DNA of 64,000 bases from Alitta virens (lineage: Eukaryota; Annelida; Polychaeta; Phyllodocida; Nereididae). The position numbers and the translations under genes were made by a program. The DNA lies in the NCBI GenBank assembly GCA_932294295.1, contig OW028573.1, positions 69,665,829-69,729,828 on the forward strand, in the 5' to 3' direction. The notes under the pieces were generated by a model that worked only from the letters and a program-made list of their open reading frames with translations, did no database searches and was not told the origin of the DNA. Below, piece by piece: positions 12,192-24,839 of the stretch (its first letter is position 1; each line of letters begins with the position of its first letter).

Positions 12192-12251
12192 CTTGGTGAT
12201 GGCCAAACACAGGAACAGCCTATGCTTCCTCTGCTGCTGCCATCTGTCAAG
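12192..12251 (+). CDS. MPDZ: MPDZ-like candidate small exon in PDZ5-PDZ6 linker
   Basis: A 60-base open segment (20 codons, LGDGQTQEQPMLPLLLPSVK) with an AG acceptor at 12190-12191 and donor GTAGTC at 12252, phase 0/0. It fits the phase of both neighbours and can be included or skipped without a frame change. The pyrimidine tract is only moderate and the donor is weak, so it may be an optional cassette or a false positive. Confidence 0.45.
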
Positions 12252-13098
12252 GTAGTCATATTATCTCGTTTTATGTACATTCAACTGCAATGATAGCATT
12301 GTTGCATTGTTAACAAATGCACTATTTTTATATAACTACCTGCAGCAAATTTATTTATTTTCCAATTATTACTAACATATATATTGCTATGGACATTTAT
12401 ATTTTGTTTGCATAACAGTGCACCTAAGTATGTTGGCCTTTTTAACAGGAGTTTGTTACTCATTTGAATTTCTTTCTGTTAATTTGGAGATAAAATACCA
12501 AATGTAAATGCTATAGGTTTATAAGATAACCAGATGGGATGGGTCTTACTCTAATTATTAATATATATTGGAGGGGGATTGTTGATCAACCGGAAACACA
12601 AGTTTATACGTGCTCAAAATACTCATTGTTTATCTGAGAACACACAATCTATGTAATTTTTTAATTAACATTTGTAAATCCCTATCATGTGTTTTTTAAA
12701 TATACTATTCAGAAACCAAACTTTTTTGTTCATTTTTGATCTTGTTCAAAAAATGACAATTGTCGCTGTTAAGACATATTGCTGGGATTGCTAGTTTTAA
12801 GTCTGCATATGACAATTGGATTCATGTCTTGCCCAGAATATAATGGGATATATATATGTACATGCATGTTGGTGTGTGTTTGCTTTATTTTAAGCATTTT
12901 CATTTAATTTGCATTTTAGTTCAAACTTAGCGCATGTGCATTAAGTAGAGCATCTTGGCGCTGGTGTTGGGAGCATTGCAACTAAGCATCTTGGAATATA
13001 TTAACCGGCTGGTACTTAGCATTTTGACCTGTTTTATGTTTTGCTTTCTATTAATTCAGTTTCTGTGTTCTCATTGTGTGTCCTTGTGTGGTGTTCAG

Positions 13099-13617
13099 CA
13101 GAAATCTCCTTTGGATCCTGAGGAACTAATAACGAGAAGCCAGATTAGGAGGTCAGAGAGCAGCAGCTCATTTGGCAGTTCGTCATCTGAACAGGACACT
13201 TCAGTGTCGCATGCAGATGAAGACTTGGTCAGTTTCATGTCTGCCAGCAAGACAGAAGTTGAAGGGGAGCAGGCAGGAGGGCAGCAGGAGGAGATGGCCA
13301 CTCAAGAGGAAATGGAAGTCACTTGGGACTCCACTCTTGAAAGGCGCAGGGTCATCAGTCCTCATATGTCGTTGGTCAATACAGAGGACTCTCCTGGCCG
13401 CTCTTCCGCCAGTCCAATGTATGCCTTAAACCTGAGCAGTCCTGATAGTATGAGCAGCATTTCACTGTCGAGCCTGCTAAGCACGAATCGCAGCCCTGAA
13501 CCCTCTGCGCCTTGCTCAGATCCTGAAACGCCAAGCAGTGCGAACGGCACCAAGCCGGCCTTGCCACCTAAACCCAAGTCGCCTTTCATCGACAGCCTGC
13601 TTGCTCAAAGACGCAAG
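13099..13617 (+). CDS. MPDZ: MPDZ-like exon: long Ser-rich linker
   Basis: Donor GTGAGA at 13618; 173 codons, phase 0/0. The acceptor is a tandem CAGCAG (13096-13101), so the exon may start at 13099 or 13102. It encodes Ser/Glu-rich low-complexity sequence (RRSESSSSFGSSSSEQDTS), a Gln/Glu stretch and a C-terminal PALPPKPKSPFIDS motif with PxxP character. It is disordered linker between PDZ5 and PDZ6; the long open frame and phase support it. Confidence 0.88.
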
Positions 13618-14573
13618 GTGAGAAATCCCTTCATGAGGGTATTAGTACCTGACAACCAGGGCCCACCACAGCAACTCTTGCACTTGAACAGCATCATTTG
13701 TGCACTGGTGTCTGGCAAAAAAGTTATCATACACATGCAGTTTGCACTCTGATGAGGGACAAAAGTAATAACTTGATACAGTTTGTGAGCTGTTAGCAAG
13801 AACAAAACCTGCAATTGATTATTTATCTGTATGTAGGTACAAAGGCATATTTTATTATTTAAAACAGTTATATGTAGGTAGAGATAAACAAGAATATGGT
13901 GAGTGAATTATCTTTTTATATAGGTTTCACTGTAATGTCTGTTGATGTAATTCACCAATAAAAATCTAGTCGTTTCATGAATGTCTCAGTTCAGTCACCG
14001 TGTGAAAATTTCAGACACTTAGTGACACTTTCTGACATTACTTCACAAAACACTTGTTAGTTTCAACACACACAAGGTGGATACTTATAGATCATTGATA
14101 AGTGAGGTGTTTTATTTCTTAAATGTAGAGCAGTCTCCTAAAGCCTGCAAACAATGGTAAAGTTGTAATTATTGTACAATATTTTTGTCCTATATCTGTG
14201 TGATGTGGTGCACTCTCTGGTTTGTGTTTTGAAGGCTAACGGCTCTGCTTTTGTTTTATATTTGTATTTGTTCCGAGTTTTTTAATGCTTGAACATAAAT
14301 TAGTATTGAGCTTAAATCATGTTGTGAAATTAGGAGGCAATATGATTAAGAATCAGTGCTTGGTAGTTGCATAAAGAAGCTTTAATATAGAATAGCTGTT
14401 AACAGTTACACTAATTAAATGCATGTCATAATTATTCAAGTTACTAAAGAAACAAAACTAGCCATGACACTTTTTGCAAGCACAATGTTGGTCTAAATGC
14501 ACATTTCACAACTTTAAGCAATTGCTGCTAAAGTTCTGTGTAAGTTTGCATTTTCTGTTACTTTTAATTACAG

Positions 14574-14663
14574 GAATTGGATGTAACCTCTGCCTCTCCA
14601 CCTCTGCTTTCCTCTCCACGGAAGTTTCAGTCTCCGACATTAAAGTCACCTGAACCAGCTCCT
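14574..14663 (+). CDS. MPDZ: MPDZ-like exon: Ser/Pro linker
   Basis: Acceptor TTTTAATTACAG; donor GTAAGT at 14664; 30 codons, phase 0/0. It encodes a Ser-Pro-rich segment (SPPLLSSPRKFQSPTLKSPE) with several SP dipeptides that could be proline-directed kinase sites. It continues the linker of the previous exon. Confidence 0.8.
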
Positions 14664-14931
14664 GTAAGTGAACAAAACTCCATAAAAGTTGTTTCGAAGA
14701 CATTTCATGCAAAATTATTAACCACTGAATTTTGATATGGTAATGTGGGATTCAATTTACGATAGGACAGGGATAAGGAACATTTTGTATTGATGCTGGG
14801 ACAAAAATAATCCTCACAAATGCCATTATGGCCAGTGTTGGCTTTGGTCATTTGTGAGACTATAGTGTTGCACCCATGATAGTGTAATTTTAGGGATTGT
14901 AATAACATGAATTTTGTTTTTCCTTTTTAAG

Positions 14932-15184
14932 GCAAGTCCTCCCTTGTATCAGCCTCCAACCCCTATCACTACCGCAAGTGACCTTGTGAGTGCATCAAGC
15001 TCTCTTTCTGCAGCAGTCGCAGCAGCAGCATCTCCTGTGATGTCTTCATCCTCATCTCATTCCTCACCAGTGCCTTCACCCCACTCCAGTCCCAGGTCAC
15101 ACTGGTTTGGATTCGGGGACATTCCAATTCTTCCTGCTGCCCTTGAGAGAACCATCAAAATCAAGAAGGGAAATGATCAATTAG
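14932..15184 (+). CDS. MPDZ: MPDZ-like exon: linker and start of PDZ6
   Basis: Acceptor TTTTTCCTTTTTAAG; donor GTATGC at 15185; phase 0 in, 1 out. After a Ser/Ala/Pro-rich stretch it encodes ALERTIKIKKGNDQLG, matching the FERTI-I-KGNSSLG start of PDZ6 in MUPP1/PATJ. Confidence 0.9.
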
Positions 15185-15642
15185 GTATGCGCCTCAGGCT
15201 AAGTCAACGTTAGGTCTTGACTGATGAATGAGTGAATAGTCTCTTGGTCTTCCTATCAACTTAGAAGTTAGTGATTTCACCAGTAACTTTAGCCGTGAGC
15301 TGCTTGCCATTAGGCATCTTTAAGGTAGTCATCTCATGATTAAATTGCTCCTTTAATTGGCCGCTCATATAAAAAAGATAAGAATCTTACTGAGGTGCTG
15401 TATATATAGTACCTCCCAAGATTTTGTGGGTGGAGAAACCTATCTTCATGATTGCAACTCAATATTTATAGTGATGCTATTTAAAGGTTAATAGAAGATG
15501 CTTAAGATATGGAGTTGCTCTGCTGATATAAATCAGAATGACCTATATACAATCTGACGTAATTACATTAGGGTAGTAATTATTTGTGTATTCACTGAAA
15601 GTTACACCATTCTGACTAATGCATTTCCTCATACTCTTTTAG

Positions 15643-15844
15643 GTATTACTGTGGATGCTGTTGATAAAGCTGTTAATGGTTGTATTGTAAAACAAGTGCA
15701 GCCTGGAGGAGCTATCGAGAAAGATGGCCGCATTATGGTTGGCGACTATATTCTAACAATTAACAATGAAAGTTTGCGGAGAATAACCAATGCTCAAGCT
15801 AGGGCTATTTTGCGACGTGCCTCCTTGCTTGGACAGGATATAAG
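15643..15844 (+). CDS. MPDZ: MPDZ-like exon: core of PDZ6
   Basis: Acceptor ATACTCTTTTAG; donor GTTGGT at 15845; phase 1 in, 2 out. It encodes VKQVQPGGAIEKDGRIMVGD, YILTINNESL and ITNAQARAILRRASLLGQDI, the diagnostic TNAQARA-LRR-SL-G-DI signature of PDZ6. The carboxylate-binding loop is QLGI, joined across the previous intron; the first helix-B residue reads as Asn. Confidence 0.95.
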
Positions 15845-15992
15845 GTTGGTGATTTGTTGTTCTGCAGAAATTTTCTCTCAAACGCATGAAAACTTGCAAA
15901 TTAATTTAAAAAAAAATTCAGCAGGAAAATGGTCAAACAAGTTAGTGTATAATAATGATAAAATGAAAATATGTTATTCTTCTTTGTTGCAG

Positions 15993-16097
15993 TATCACAT
16001 ACGTTCCAGGAACAGATGCTGAAGTTCACAAACAGTCAGCCTTGATAACTTTGAAAGACCAAGGCCCGCCACCTGCAATTAATCAACTTTCTCCAAA
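15993..16097 (+). CDS. MPDZ: MPDZ-like exon: end of PDZ6 and short linker
   Basis: Acceptor CTTTGTTGCAG; donor GTTAGT at 16098; phase 2/2. It begins ITYVPGTDAEVHKQSALITL; ITYVP is the conserved end of PDZ6 in vertebrate PATJ/MUPP1. The remainder is a short linker (DQGPPPAINQLSP). Confidence 0.93.
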
Positions 16098-17621
16098 GTT
16101 AGTATTTCTTACAACTGGTAGTTCTGACTCCTAGCTAGCTTGGCTACATGTCCTATCGTTATGTATCCATGAGAGAATGTTACTGGTATTCTTACTACCA
16201 GCCTTTTTATCTTGTATTTGTGAGACCTTTAAATAGAATTCATTACTCAGAATTCTGCTATAAAGTAAATAAATCTTCATTGCTTATTTATATTGCATAA
16301 AAAGCTGTTTCCTGATGAGTGACATTTCAAATTAGCATTGAAAAAGTGTTAATTATTGACGTTTATGATATTGCTACACCTCAGGATATTCCCAAAGTAT
16401 TATCGGTAAGGGGATGCACGCACTTTGCTGACGTATGATAACACTGCTATATTTCACTAAGTTGTGATGTAGTGATTTTCCTATTATGACATGTTTGACA
16501 AGGAACTGGCTACAGAATGCACTTTATTGCACATGATGCGTATCTCAACAATAAGGAAATAGATTATAAGGAAATAGGATCTTTTAGGCATAGTGCTTCG
16601 TAGTGAAATAAAAAACTAAAAAAACTAGTAAGTTTAGATCAAGCAGATGTTAATCATCGGCAAAGCTGCTTCAGTTGGCTAATTTATTCATTTGCTGAAC
16701 AATGAAAATAACAAGCATGGATTTGAATCATATATGTACTGCTGCAAATATATTTTAGAGTAAGTAACACATGCCCTTGTTGAACATGTCAATTATTATT
16801 TTATCACTAATATTCAAACTTCTAATGTGTGTGACAAATACTTCCTCTCTACTCACATTCACCACTATTATATTCTTATTATATGAGGTATGTTGTGCAA
16901 TTGTGATATGTTGAAGTGTAATGAGTACTATTTGTAAAAGATAACTCTTGAATAAAAATGTTTGCATTTTTTGTTTGATTTAGTAAAGATAAAATACTGT
17001 AATAGCTTTTACTTCGTCGGGTGTAATTCCTACTATTTAGAAGGACTGTATTACTTCTGTGAAGTGATGGGATTGATAGTATTCAAACAAAAAGGGTTAA
17101 TTATTAATAACCGTGCCATTTCTTGTCTTCGTAGATTTTAAGTTTGTGTCTTAAGAGTTTTCTACTCACTCTACCACCATGTCATATTTCTTACACTGAA
17201 TCATTCACCACAGCTGGCTTGTAGTGAAAACACTCCAATCTAATTTAATTGTCCTCATTTCTTTTCAACTGACAGATGAACCCAGCTATGGTGATAATCA
17301 TATTTCTGTCATTGTCCTAAGTTGTATAATTATTTTGTTTTTTGTCTTTCTTTATTTGTGTTTCCTTTCTGAACAGGGTGTGAGGTTTAGTATTTTTGTT
17401 AAAGATTATTTTGTGTTGTTAAATTTTGTTATGAATTTAAGTTGCCTGGTTTGGATTTCCTTATGGGTACTGGACATGGGTTGTGTGATAAAAATCATAT
17501 TTAGGCTGTCCAACCAGTAATTGAAATTAAATCATTTACATGTGTACAAGGCATCTTGATGTGTCTGAATGTCATGCACCATGCAAGAGAGTCCTAACCA
17601 GGTTGATAATACTATTTTCAG
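16098..17621. other. Intron between PDZ6 and PDZ7 linker exons, nothing coding seen
   Basis: AT-rich, with several short T-rich runs. The only sizeable open frame (17224-17520, plus) translates to a Leu/Ile/Phe/Val-rich peptide typical of T-rich intron sequence and has no homologue I recognise. No structured repeat was noticed. Confidence 0.7.
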
Positions 17622-18049
17622 CTCGAGCCTATCCCCGATTGGCAGCCAAACAAGTGAAACATCTCCTGCATCACCCACAAGTACAGATGGAGGGCGGTCA
17701 GCGTCTGATGCCCCGCCCCTTTCCACAACCGCAGACAGCAGTCACAGTGCCTCGCCCACCCACAGCGTTTCATCAAGAACATCTTTAACATCCCCTAATC
17801 AAAGCCCAATTAAAATGGCAGTTGTCCCTCCTCTTTCACGCAAACCTCCAATCTCAGAATCTCCCCCAGCCTCCGCATCCCCATCCCGCAGCATCTCCTC
17901 ACCCGCCCATAGCATCGCCTCCTCCACTGACACTGCAGCTTCTGTAGCCATGGCCACTGCCTTGTCTACCTCCTCACATTCCTGGGGCCAGCCCCACCTA
18001 GTGGAAATTCACAGAAACCCTGGTGAAAGTCTTGGCATCAGTATTGTAG
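17622..18049 (+). CDS. MPDZ: MPDZ-like exon: Ser/Thr/Pro linker and start of PDZ7
   Basis: Acceptor AATACTATTTTCAG; donor GTGAGT at 18050; phase 2 in, 1 out. It carries about 120 residues of Ser/Thr/Pro/Ala low-complexity sequence and then PHLVEIHRNPGESLGISIVG, the first strands of PDZ7 (vertebrate RRVELWREPSKSLGISIVGG). Confidence 0.92.
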
Positions 18050-18425
18050 GTGAGTGCCCCTAGTGGAAATGTCGAGGACCATCTGAGAATTGCTTGTGAT
18101 ATGTATGAAAACCATCCCCTTATCTATGGCTCTAGCAGTCATTTCTAAAATTTCTATTAATAAAAATTGCATTAAAAAGGCCTTCTTATGGTCAAAATGG
18201 CCGTAATTATTCCAAATCTGCCCTTTAATGCCAACCTTTATAAGATTTCGGAATTACTAGGTAGTCTGTTGACATATTTTAATGGGTCATATTCTTATCA
18301 TGATGTTAATTTAATCTTCACTGTAATAGTTGAATTACAGTGAATGACTATTTCAAAACTGAAGTGAAACAATGAGACTTCCTAACATGCACATTATTTG
18401 AGAAGTTAAGAATTTTCTCTTTCAG

Positions 18426-18559
18426 GAGGTCGAGTAGAATTGCTATCGCCTGCAGCAGATGGCCAGAAGACCATCTCAGGAATTTTTGTGAAGCATGTCC
18501 TTGAATCAAGTCCTGCAGGCAGAAACACCAATCTAAAAACTGGTGATCGCATTCTGGAG
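18426..18559 (+). CDS. MPDZ: MPDZ-like exon: middle of PDZ7
   Basis: Acceptor TTCTCTTTCAG; donor GTTTGT at 18560; phase 1 in, 0 out. It encodes SGIFVKHVLESSPAGRNTNL and KTGDRILE, matching GIFIKHVLEDSPAGKNGTLKPGD of vertebrate PDZ7, including the long Gly/Arg-containing insertion after the carboxylate-binding loop. Confidence 0.94.
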
Positions 18560-19398
18560 GTTTGTATTAATATTCAAATAACTGAAATAATTTCTAGAAT
18601 CCTTTGTTATAAAAGTTGCATTCGCATGTTGATAGGGCATTAGGAAGAAGTAAACGACCAGCTTGTTATGAGGAATGAGGGTTGCTGTGAAATGTTCTCG
18701 GCTTCCCGTAGAGGGTTCGTAATAGGCAAAACTGGCTTAATAGGATGCAATGGAAATGTGTGATCAATGGGGAATTCACATGCCAAATTAAGATTGAGTT
18801 CACGGGGACTGCCAGACATGATGTTTGATATCTGGAAGCCAAGATGAAGAGGCTTATTGTTCTCCTAGTAGGCACTTTTTAATATCGATTGAAGCCTGGA
18901 GCTGCAGATGTGTTACAACTAAATCCCAAGGTCTCCTGTCGTGAGTGGAAAATTGATATTTATTGATTGGTGGCCTTGCGTGGACAACAATGCTACTTTG
19001 CTTTAGATTTTAGTGCTATGGTGACAAACCACACTGACCCATAGTAAGGTGTTTATCGCGAACAAGATCATATCTGTTTGCAGTGAACTCCACCTACTGA
19101 TTCTGTTTTAAAATCCAATGGGTGGAGTCACATGACTGCTTTCAGGCTCTTGTTGGCAGCACTTTGGTTTGGCCAATTCTCACTCTGTTGGCTGATTTGA
19201 TTTTCCTGAAAGAAAAAAATAAACTGAGGTACCTAACAAATGCTGACTCAGCTTTCACATTGGCTATCCCACTCAAGTCAATTAATTAATATGGAGTATA
19301 GTTTTATCAGCTTTTTGTAGTTTCTTGGCATTTATGTTTATTTTTGTTGTTACAGGGAATAGACGCAGTCATTATACCTGTATTCATGTAATTTTCAG

Positions 19399-19509
19399 GT
19401 GGATGGCAATGACCTCCGAGAAGCTACTCATGAAGAGGCTGTGGAAGTTATTCGTAAAGCAAATAGTCCAGTTCGATTCCTGGTTCAGAGCCTTGTCAAT
19501 CCACCGCAG
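19399..19509 (+). CDS. MPDZ: MPDZ-like exon: end of PDZ7
   Basis: Acceptor CATGTAATTTTCAG; donor GTACCT at 19510; 37 codons, phase 0/0. It encodes VDGNDLREATHEEAVEVIRK and VRFLVQSLVN. His at the first helix-B position (THEEAV) fits class I ligand recognition (S/T at position -2). Confidence 0.94.
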
Positions 19510-19747
19510 GTACCTTTAAGGAAGCACTATGCTTCATATAAAATTTGTGATTAGTTGCGCACTTCTTTGACACATGCTTTACCACTTAATATTTTTTTAA
19601 CTTTATGCTGTCTTTTAAGTAACACTGCCATTCTCACAAAGCTCATGTGTGTCACGTAGTGCATAACGTAATTGTCTTTCTGCTGGTGTGACGCCTTTCA
19701 CTAACAACTTTAGCATCATCTCACAATCTTGTTTCTACCTAACGTAG

Positions 19748-19900
19748 TCCGATGAGGAAGAAAAAGAAGAAGATGATGAATTGCAGGTGGAAGATGTAGG
19801 GTCTCTGTCTTCATTAACTGCTGATGACACTGATGCTGCTGCTCCTGCATCTGTTGCTGCTGATGCTGATCTCCCCTCCCCTCCTCTAAGCACAAAGCCT
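19748..19900 (+). CDS. MPDZ: MPDZ-like exon: acidic/Ala linker after PDZ7
   Basis: Acceptor CTACCTAACGTAG; donor GTAAGT at 19901; 51 codons, phase 0/0. It encodes SDEEEKEEDDELQ followed by Asp/Ala-rich sequence and LPSPPLSTKP. Vertebrate MUPP1 also has a Ser/Glu/Pro linker here. Confidence 0.85.
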
Positions 19901-20833
19901 GTAAGTTGCCCTCAGCTGGTAAATTAATATGTCAGCATCTGGTGTCTTCAGCCTTCTGCATGTTTTGTGCTCTGATGTTCTCATCTAATCTTTCTATCAA
20001 TGACATTGTCTTACTTAGACAACAACACTTCTGCTCTAACATCGGAGATATGCAGGACCTGTGTTTTCTCTGTCAACTAATTACGTAACTGCGCTTGTAT
20101 GCATCACATTTATGCCAACTTGGCATAACCTACACTTTCTAAGCTTTTTTATTCTGTGCACAATGCCTACCCTTTAACTGCTTTACAGCGTTGTTAAATT
20201 GTCTATATGCTAAATATGTGTTACTTATATAGATGCAGTAAGTAATAGTGTAGTGTGCTCGTCCTATAAAATAAGATTATAGTGTACAAATGTCTAATCT
20301 CATTAAAAGACTATTAAGGTGAAACCACCGTCATTTTTGATCTACTGATCTACTTCTTGATTGTCTGAGGAAAAGTTGGTTTGAAATTCACCCACTTATT
20401 TTGCACATAATACATTTTAGTGCTTCTGCCGTCTTTTGCCAGAAATACGATAGTATGCTGCATTGTCCTTAAAGGTTCTTAGAAATAATGCAAACATCGA
20501 AATTGAATTTATAGAAGTAACTTGATGAAATTGCTTGAAAGCATTCCTTCTTCAAATAGTACTTCTTTGACAGTACTTGCTGAGAGATCATGCAATTGTC
20601 CTACATATCCTTAATTGATACAAATTAAGAATAGTCCTGGTTAGTTTAGAACCTTCAAACCAAGCCAGCGATATATGCATGAAGACTAATAAAAACATTT
20701 ATAAACATAAAGTGAGGCTTCATTTCGTGTTTCTATTTTTGCGAGTTGATTCGGATAAGCTTCTTTGAAATCCTTGATGTAGAGACAAACTAGCAATCAT
20801 GCATTAGTGTGTGATGTTACTGTTGTTTTGCAG

Positions 20834-20948
20834 GCACTTAGTGAAGGAACGTCTCCATCTCGTGATGTCGCTGCTGCTGCTGCTGTTGCTGTTGAAGAAC
20901 AAAATGAGGAGGAGAGTGACCCAGAAGATGAGTGGGGATACACCTGGA
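20834..20948 (+). CDS. MPDZ: MPDZ-like exon: linker immediately before PDZ8
   Basis: Acceptor TGTTGTTTTGCAG; donor GTAAGT at 20949; phase 0 in, 1 out. It encodes an Ala run and EEESDPEDEWGYTW. The EDE-GY-W signature corresponds to vertebrate EDEFGYSWKNI just before PDZ8 and anchors the junction to the exon 22 kb downstream. Confidence 0.92.
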
Positions 20949-22425
20949 GTAAGTACTCTGCCTTTCGTTATCTCCCTCTTGTTTGATCTACTTGTTTTCT
21001 CCCAAGTGTACTGCATGAGGTCAATGATGTGTGAAAGTCGACTTAAGAACGCGGTTTATGAGGTGCTTCAGCCAACAGACTTCCCTCTACTTGTTTATCT
21101 CTCTTCGAAACTGTTGTCATGGAACAAGAAGTTTATAAGTAGTCACTTGGATACATCATGCTTTTTGTTCTAGTTATGTGCTCGAGATTCGGGTACGAGT
21201 ACGCCAAATCACTGTTTAAAGTTGGTGGTTTTGGATTGCATGTAACAGGCTAAATTATTTTCCAATGAGAGTTATTTTAGTAGAGCTAGATTGCATGCAA
21301 TGAAAAATAAAATATTGGAACTAAATGTGACGTCTAAATGTATCAATTGTTTACTTTTCTGTCTTTAGTGAACTTTCTTAACCAAATTGGTGATGTTTTA
21401 AAAGATGTCTAATCAAAACATGGAAGTATTGATCTTCTTCTAATTCTGATACTGTATGCCAAAGTAACTTAATTCTGTGCCACACAGAAATTAGTTGTTC
21501 CTGTCAAACGCATGAAAGAAACATAATGGTTTGTCTCTATTCTTAGACGCTAGCTTGGGGAGTGGGAGTAAAGGCAAATAGAACTTTGCATAAGAGAACT
21601 AACAAAAAGGGTTGTTGGGCAGGCCATTAAGCCGCATGGAGGTTTTTTTTTATTGGGAGATGTATTGCGGAAACCGTGCCTTCGCAAGCTCGGTCAGTGT
21701 GCTCTTGTGTAATCCGTTTGCAGAATCCTGTGTGCGGCGGATGTAATATTATCTGATGGATGTTTGCTGTTGAATTGCTAATGTACTGCTTGGCAACATT
21801 CTGGAAAATATGAGAAGGTCATTGAATGTGTTGTGTGTATGGGCCAATATGAAGTTGGTGAAGAGTGTTATAAACAATGTGGAGGACATTTTGACTGTAA
21901 AGCAAATGTTTGCTTAGGAATATGGTGAGCTATGGTGCTATTTGTCATGTTCATTTGCGCAGAACCTTAAGCCAATTATCTACATTTCCCTTCTGCCATA
22001 CACATAAAAAATAGGATGTGTTTTCTGCTGACTTAGCTGAAGGCTAGAGATGGAGCCTAGCAAGCTAGTCAAGCAAGCAAGGTTTTTTGTGCTCTTGTGT
22101 AACAGTCGGTGATATGTGTAGGCTCAGTGAGGCGCCCTGAGTGAGAAGACTGTCATCACTCCACCTCTGCTTAGCCTCTCATCTTGAAAACTGCTTGGCA
22201 TCTGCTGCTGCAAAATTGCTCTGCTGTACTTGAATGTATTTCTTTCCACTGTTTCTCTAACCGGAGTGTGTTGAAAGTATAACCCTCAACTGAAATGCTG
22301 GCTGGTATGCAATGCATTAAGATAACGCTAAAATGGTAAACATGTATGGACACTTCATTTATAGCTTCTTTAACAAAAAATACAAACACTACTTCTATGT
22401 ATAGTCATCTATTATCCATGTTACC

Positions 22426-22482
22426 CATACTCGTTTCATTTACCCGTGTTATGATTATTCATGGGTAAATGAAACGAGTATG
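22426..22482. repeat. Perfect 20-bp inverted repeat (hairpin)
   Basis: CATACTCGTTTCATTTACCC at 22426-22445 is exactly reverse-complementary to 22463-22482, with a 17-base loop. It could be a relic of a palindromic element or an RNA hairpin. Nothing else marks it. Confidence 0.9.
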
Positions 22483-24826
22483 ATGTGCTAAGCTGTGTCA
22501 ACCTTCAGTGAAGAATCTAATGTCTGGTTGTGTCAACTTGTATGCTATTGATTCAAGAACTAGTGTTCCTTGTTAGTATGGCTGAATTCATGATGTGTTT
22601 GGAATAATAACAATGCTTAAAGCAGCCCTACACATTTCCAAGCCTTGGGCTCCTCAGGTGCAGTTGATTGATTGTAGGATTTGTGAATGCTATGCCCGAA
22701 ATTTCCTCTGGCGAAGGTTGCATTCAATGTCTTCTGTAGTTTTTGGAAACTTCTCTGAACAATACCTACTTTTCTATTGATCTTGCTGATGCTACTATAG
22801 GATTTTTGTTCAATGCCAAATGCCTATCCTAGGACTGCCATAGGGCATATTAAGATCTATATATTGCCTGGTGTTGTAAATTCACAATGGGATAGTGCAC
22901 ACAATCTGGAAGCTTACTAACCTGGTGTGCACATTGTCAATAATACATCCGATGTATTAGGCAATTCTCTTTTATTGGTTGTAGCGGATTTGCCATAGTC
23001 TCTTCATGCATGGATTGTTTTGCACATCCACCAACACTGTCTGTACTCTGCAGGGTACATTGTTCAGGCTGTTCAGATCAGAATATCTCCTCATATCAGA
23101 ACTGATTCTGGTTGCTTTGTACTCTGGATCTAGGGTAGTACAGGAGAAATGCATTGTCTTAAGATAGTCTCCCAGTTGCAATGTTGTCAGCATTATGTTA
23201 TTAGGCTGTCTAGACTGATGATGTCATTCATAATTATCAGATGAACTGAGATGATACTAAATAAAAATTAATGTGTCTTGCATCTTAGTAAGAACTCAAA
23301 ATGGCGCTGGTATGTGTACTGAATGAATCGAATGTTTAACGCAATTGGTGGTATCAATTTCAACTGGACTAAATTTATTTCTAGTGAGAAGGCAGATCTC
23401 GTCATTGGCCTGAGTCATGTCTGATGGTCAGTCTCGTGACCAGCTAAAACCTGTGGATTGAATTCTGATGATTATCAGCAGATTTCAGTCTGTCTCATGA
23501 ATGACATCTGCATTGGTTTCCAGTTCAGACTGAAAAGGTTAAATCATGCTCTTGCAACAATGTGTGGCGGTTTTGCATCAATTGATATCATTGGCGTGTT
23601 ATGAATCATTGTTGTCTTTTCGGCTTTTGTTACGTGTGCTCTCGATGTTCTAAGGTCCTGATATTTACAAAACGTTCAATTATAGGCGACACTTCGCTTG
23701 GAAGCTATTTTTGTTTTGTTTCGAAACCTTCTATGATGTCATACCGACGTCAAAGCAAAGACATAAAAAGGGAAAAATATAAAAGGAATGAAATTCGAAA
23801 CGAACGTCGTGACAATAGACATAGACAGACCTATCTGTATTTCAGATCATCACTATTTTAAGAAGGATTATATATGGAAAGGCTATTTATGGGATGGAAA
23901 CAAAAATATTCAAAGTGAGTCATGCGGACAGATATAAAGAAGCCAACATTGGACACAACATTATTGACAGACCATATGTAATTAGTGTCGACAGCAGTAA
24001 CTTAATAGATGGCTGTAAATACATATAATCTAGTTATGTATACTTAATGTCGTGCAACAGGCTTCACACTTGAGTCACGCGTGCCAAAGACTTGGCAAAG
24101 ATGTTACGAATGCTTGCAAGTATCGCATTGAGCATGCTGTGTCCGCAGTGCCGCAGAACATGTATGAACATTGTATGGTATTGTAATAACAAACCCCTGT
24201 GCATTGTTATTAATAAATTGCATGTTAAAGCAGAAAATGGATGAATGATGAGGAGGAGTTGATTGATGAAGCAGCAGGTGAGATGCAAGAGGATGCAGGG
24301 AGATCAAAGTGCAGCGCGTATTATGGCCAATGATCAAGGCAACCGAGTACTAAGCGGTCACCTGTCACCTCTGGCTGGATCGATAAAATGATGCGGCTCC
24401 TGCTGCTGTAGCTCCATCACCCTCACCCCATCCATCCTCTGCTACTGCTCTCCTCCGCTCCTGCTGCAGTGCACTCAGTCCGGCTGCATGCATAACCTTG
24501 CTGGCTGGACTGCTGGTGTTGCTTCAGTGCTGTTTCTGTGTCATGGCCATTTCAAGTTATCATTGCCTGTTGGTATAGCTTCTGTTGGCAGGGCTCAATT
24601 GTTTGTACAGCTAGCCGGTTTTACCAGCCATACTGGCGTATTCGGACAACCAAATATTAGTGTAGCCTTACAAATACAAAACCTTGGTGTCTGCAGAATA
24701 TCCCATATAATATTGTATCTGGGGGTCCTGGGTGTGATCCTCGGCCCTGGCCCTCTTCATGAGAGCTCTGCTGCATGAGACGTCAAATTGGTATATAGTG
24801 CCTTGTACTCGGTGTCTAAGTAAACA

Positions 24827-24839
24827 CCCCCCCCCCCCC
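24827..24839. repeat. Poly-C tract
   Basis: A run of 13 C bases in the large intron. Confidence 0.95.

Noticed and set aside
17224..17520. 98-codon hydrophobic open frame
   Set aside because: T-rich intron sequence gives Phe/Leu/Ile-rich translation; no start context, and it sits between two well-placed MPDZ exons.
24241..24277. ATG with 12 acidic codons (MNDEEELIDEAA) and a GTGAGA donor in phase 1
   Set aside because: Phase fits the exon at 43295, but the ATG context is poor and such short ATG-to-donor runs occur by chance; noted only as a weak third alternative start.
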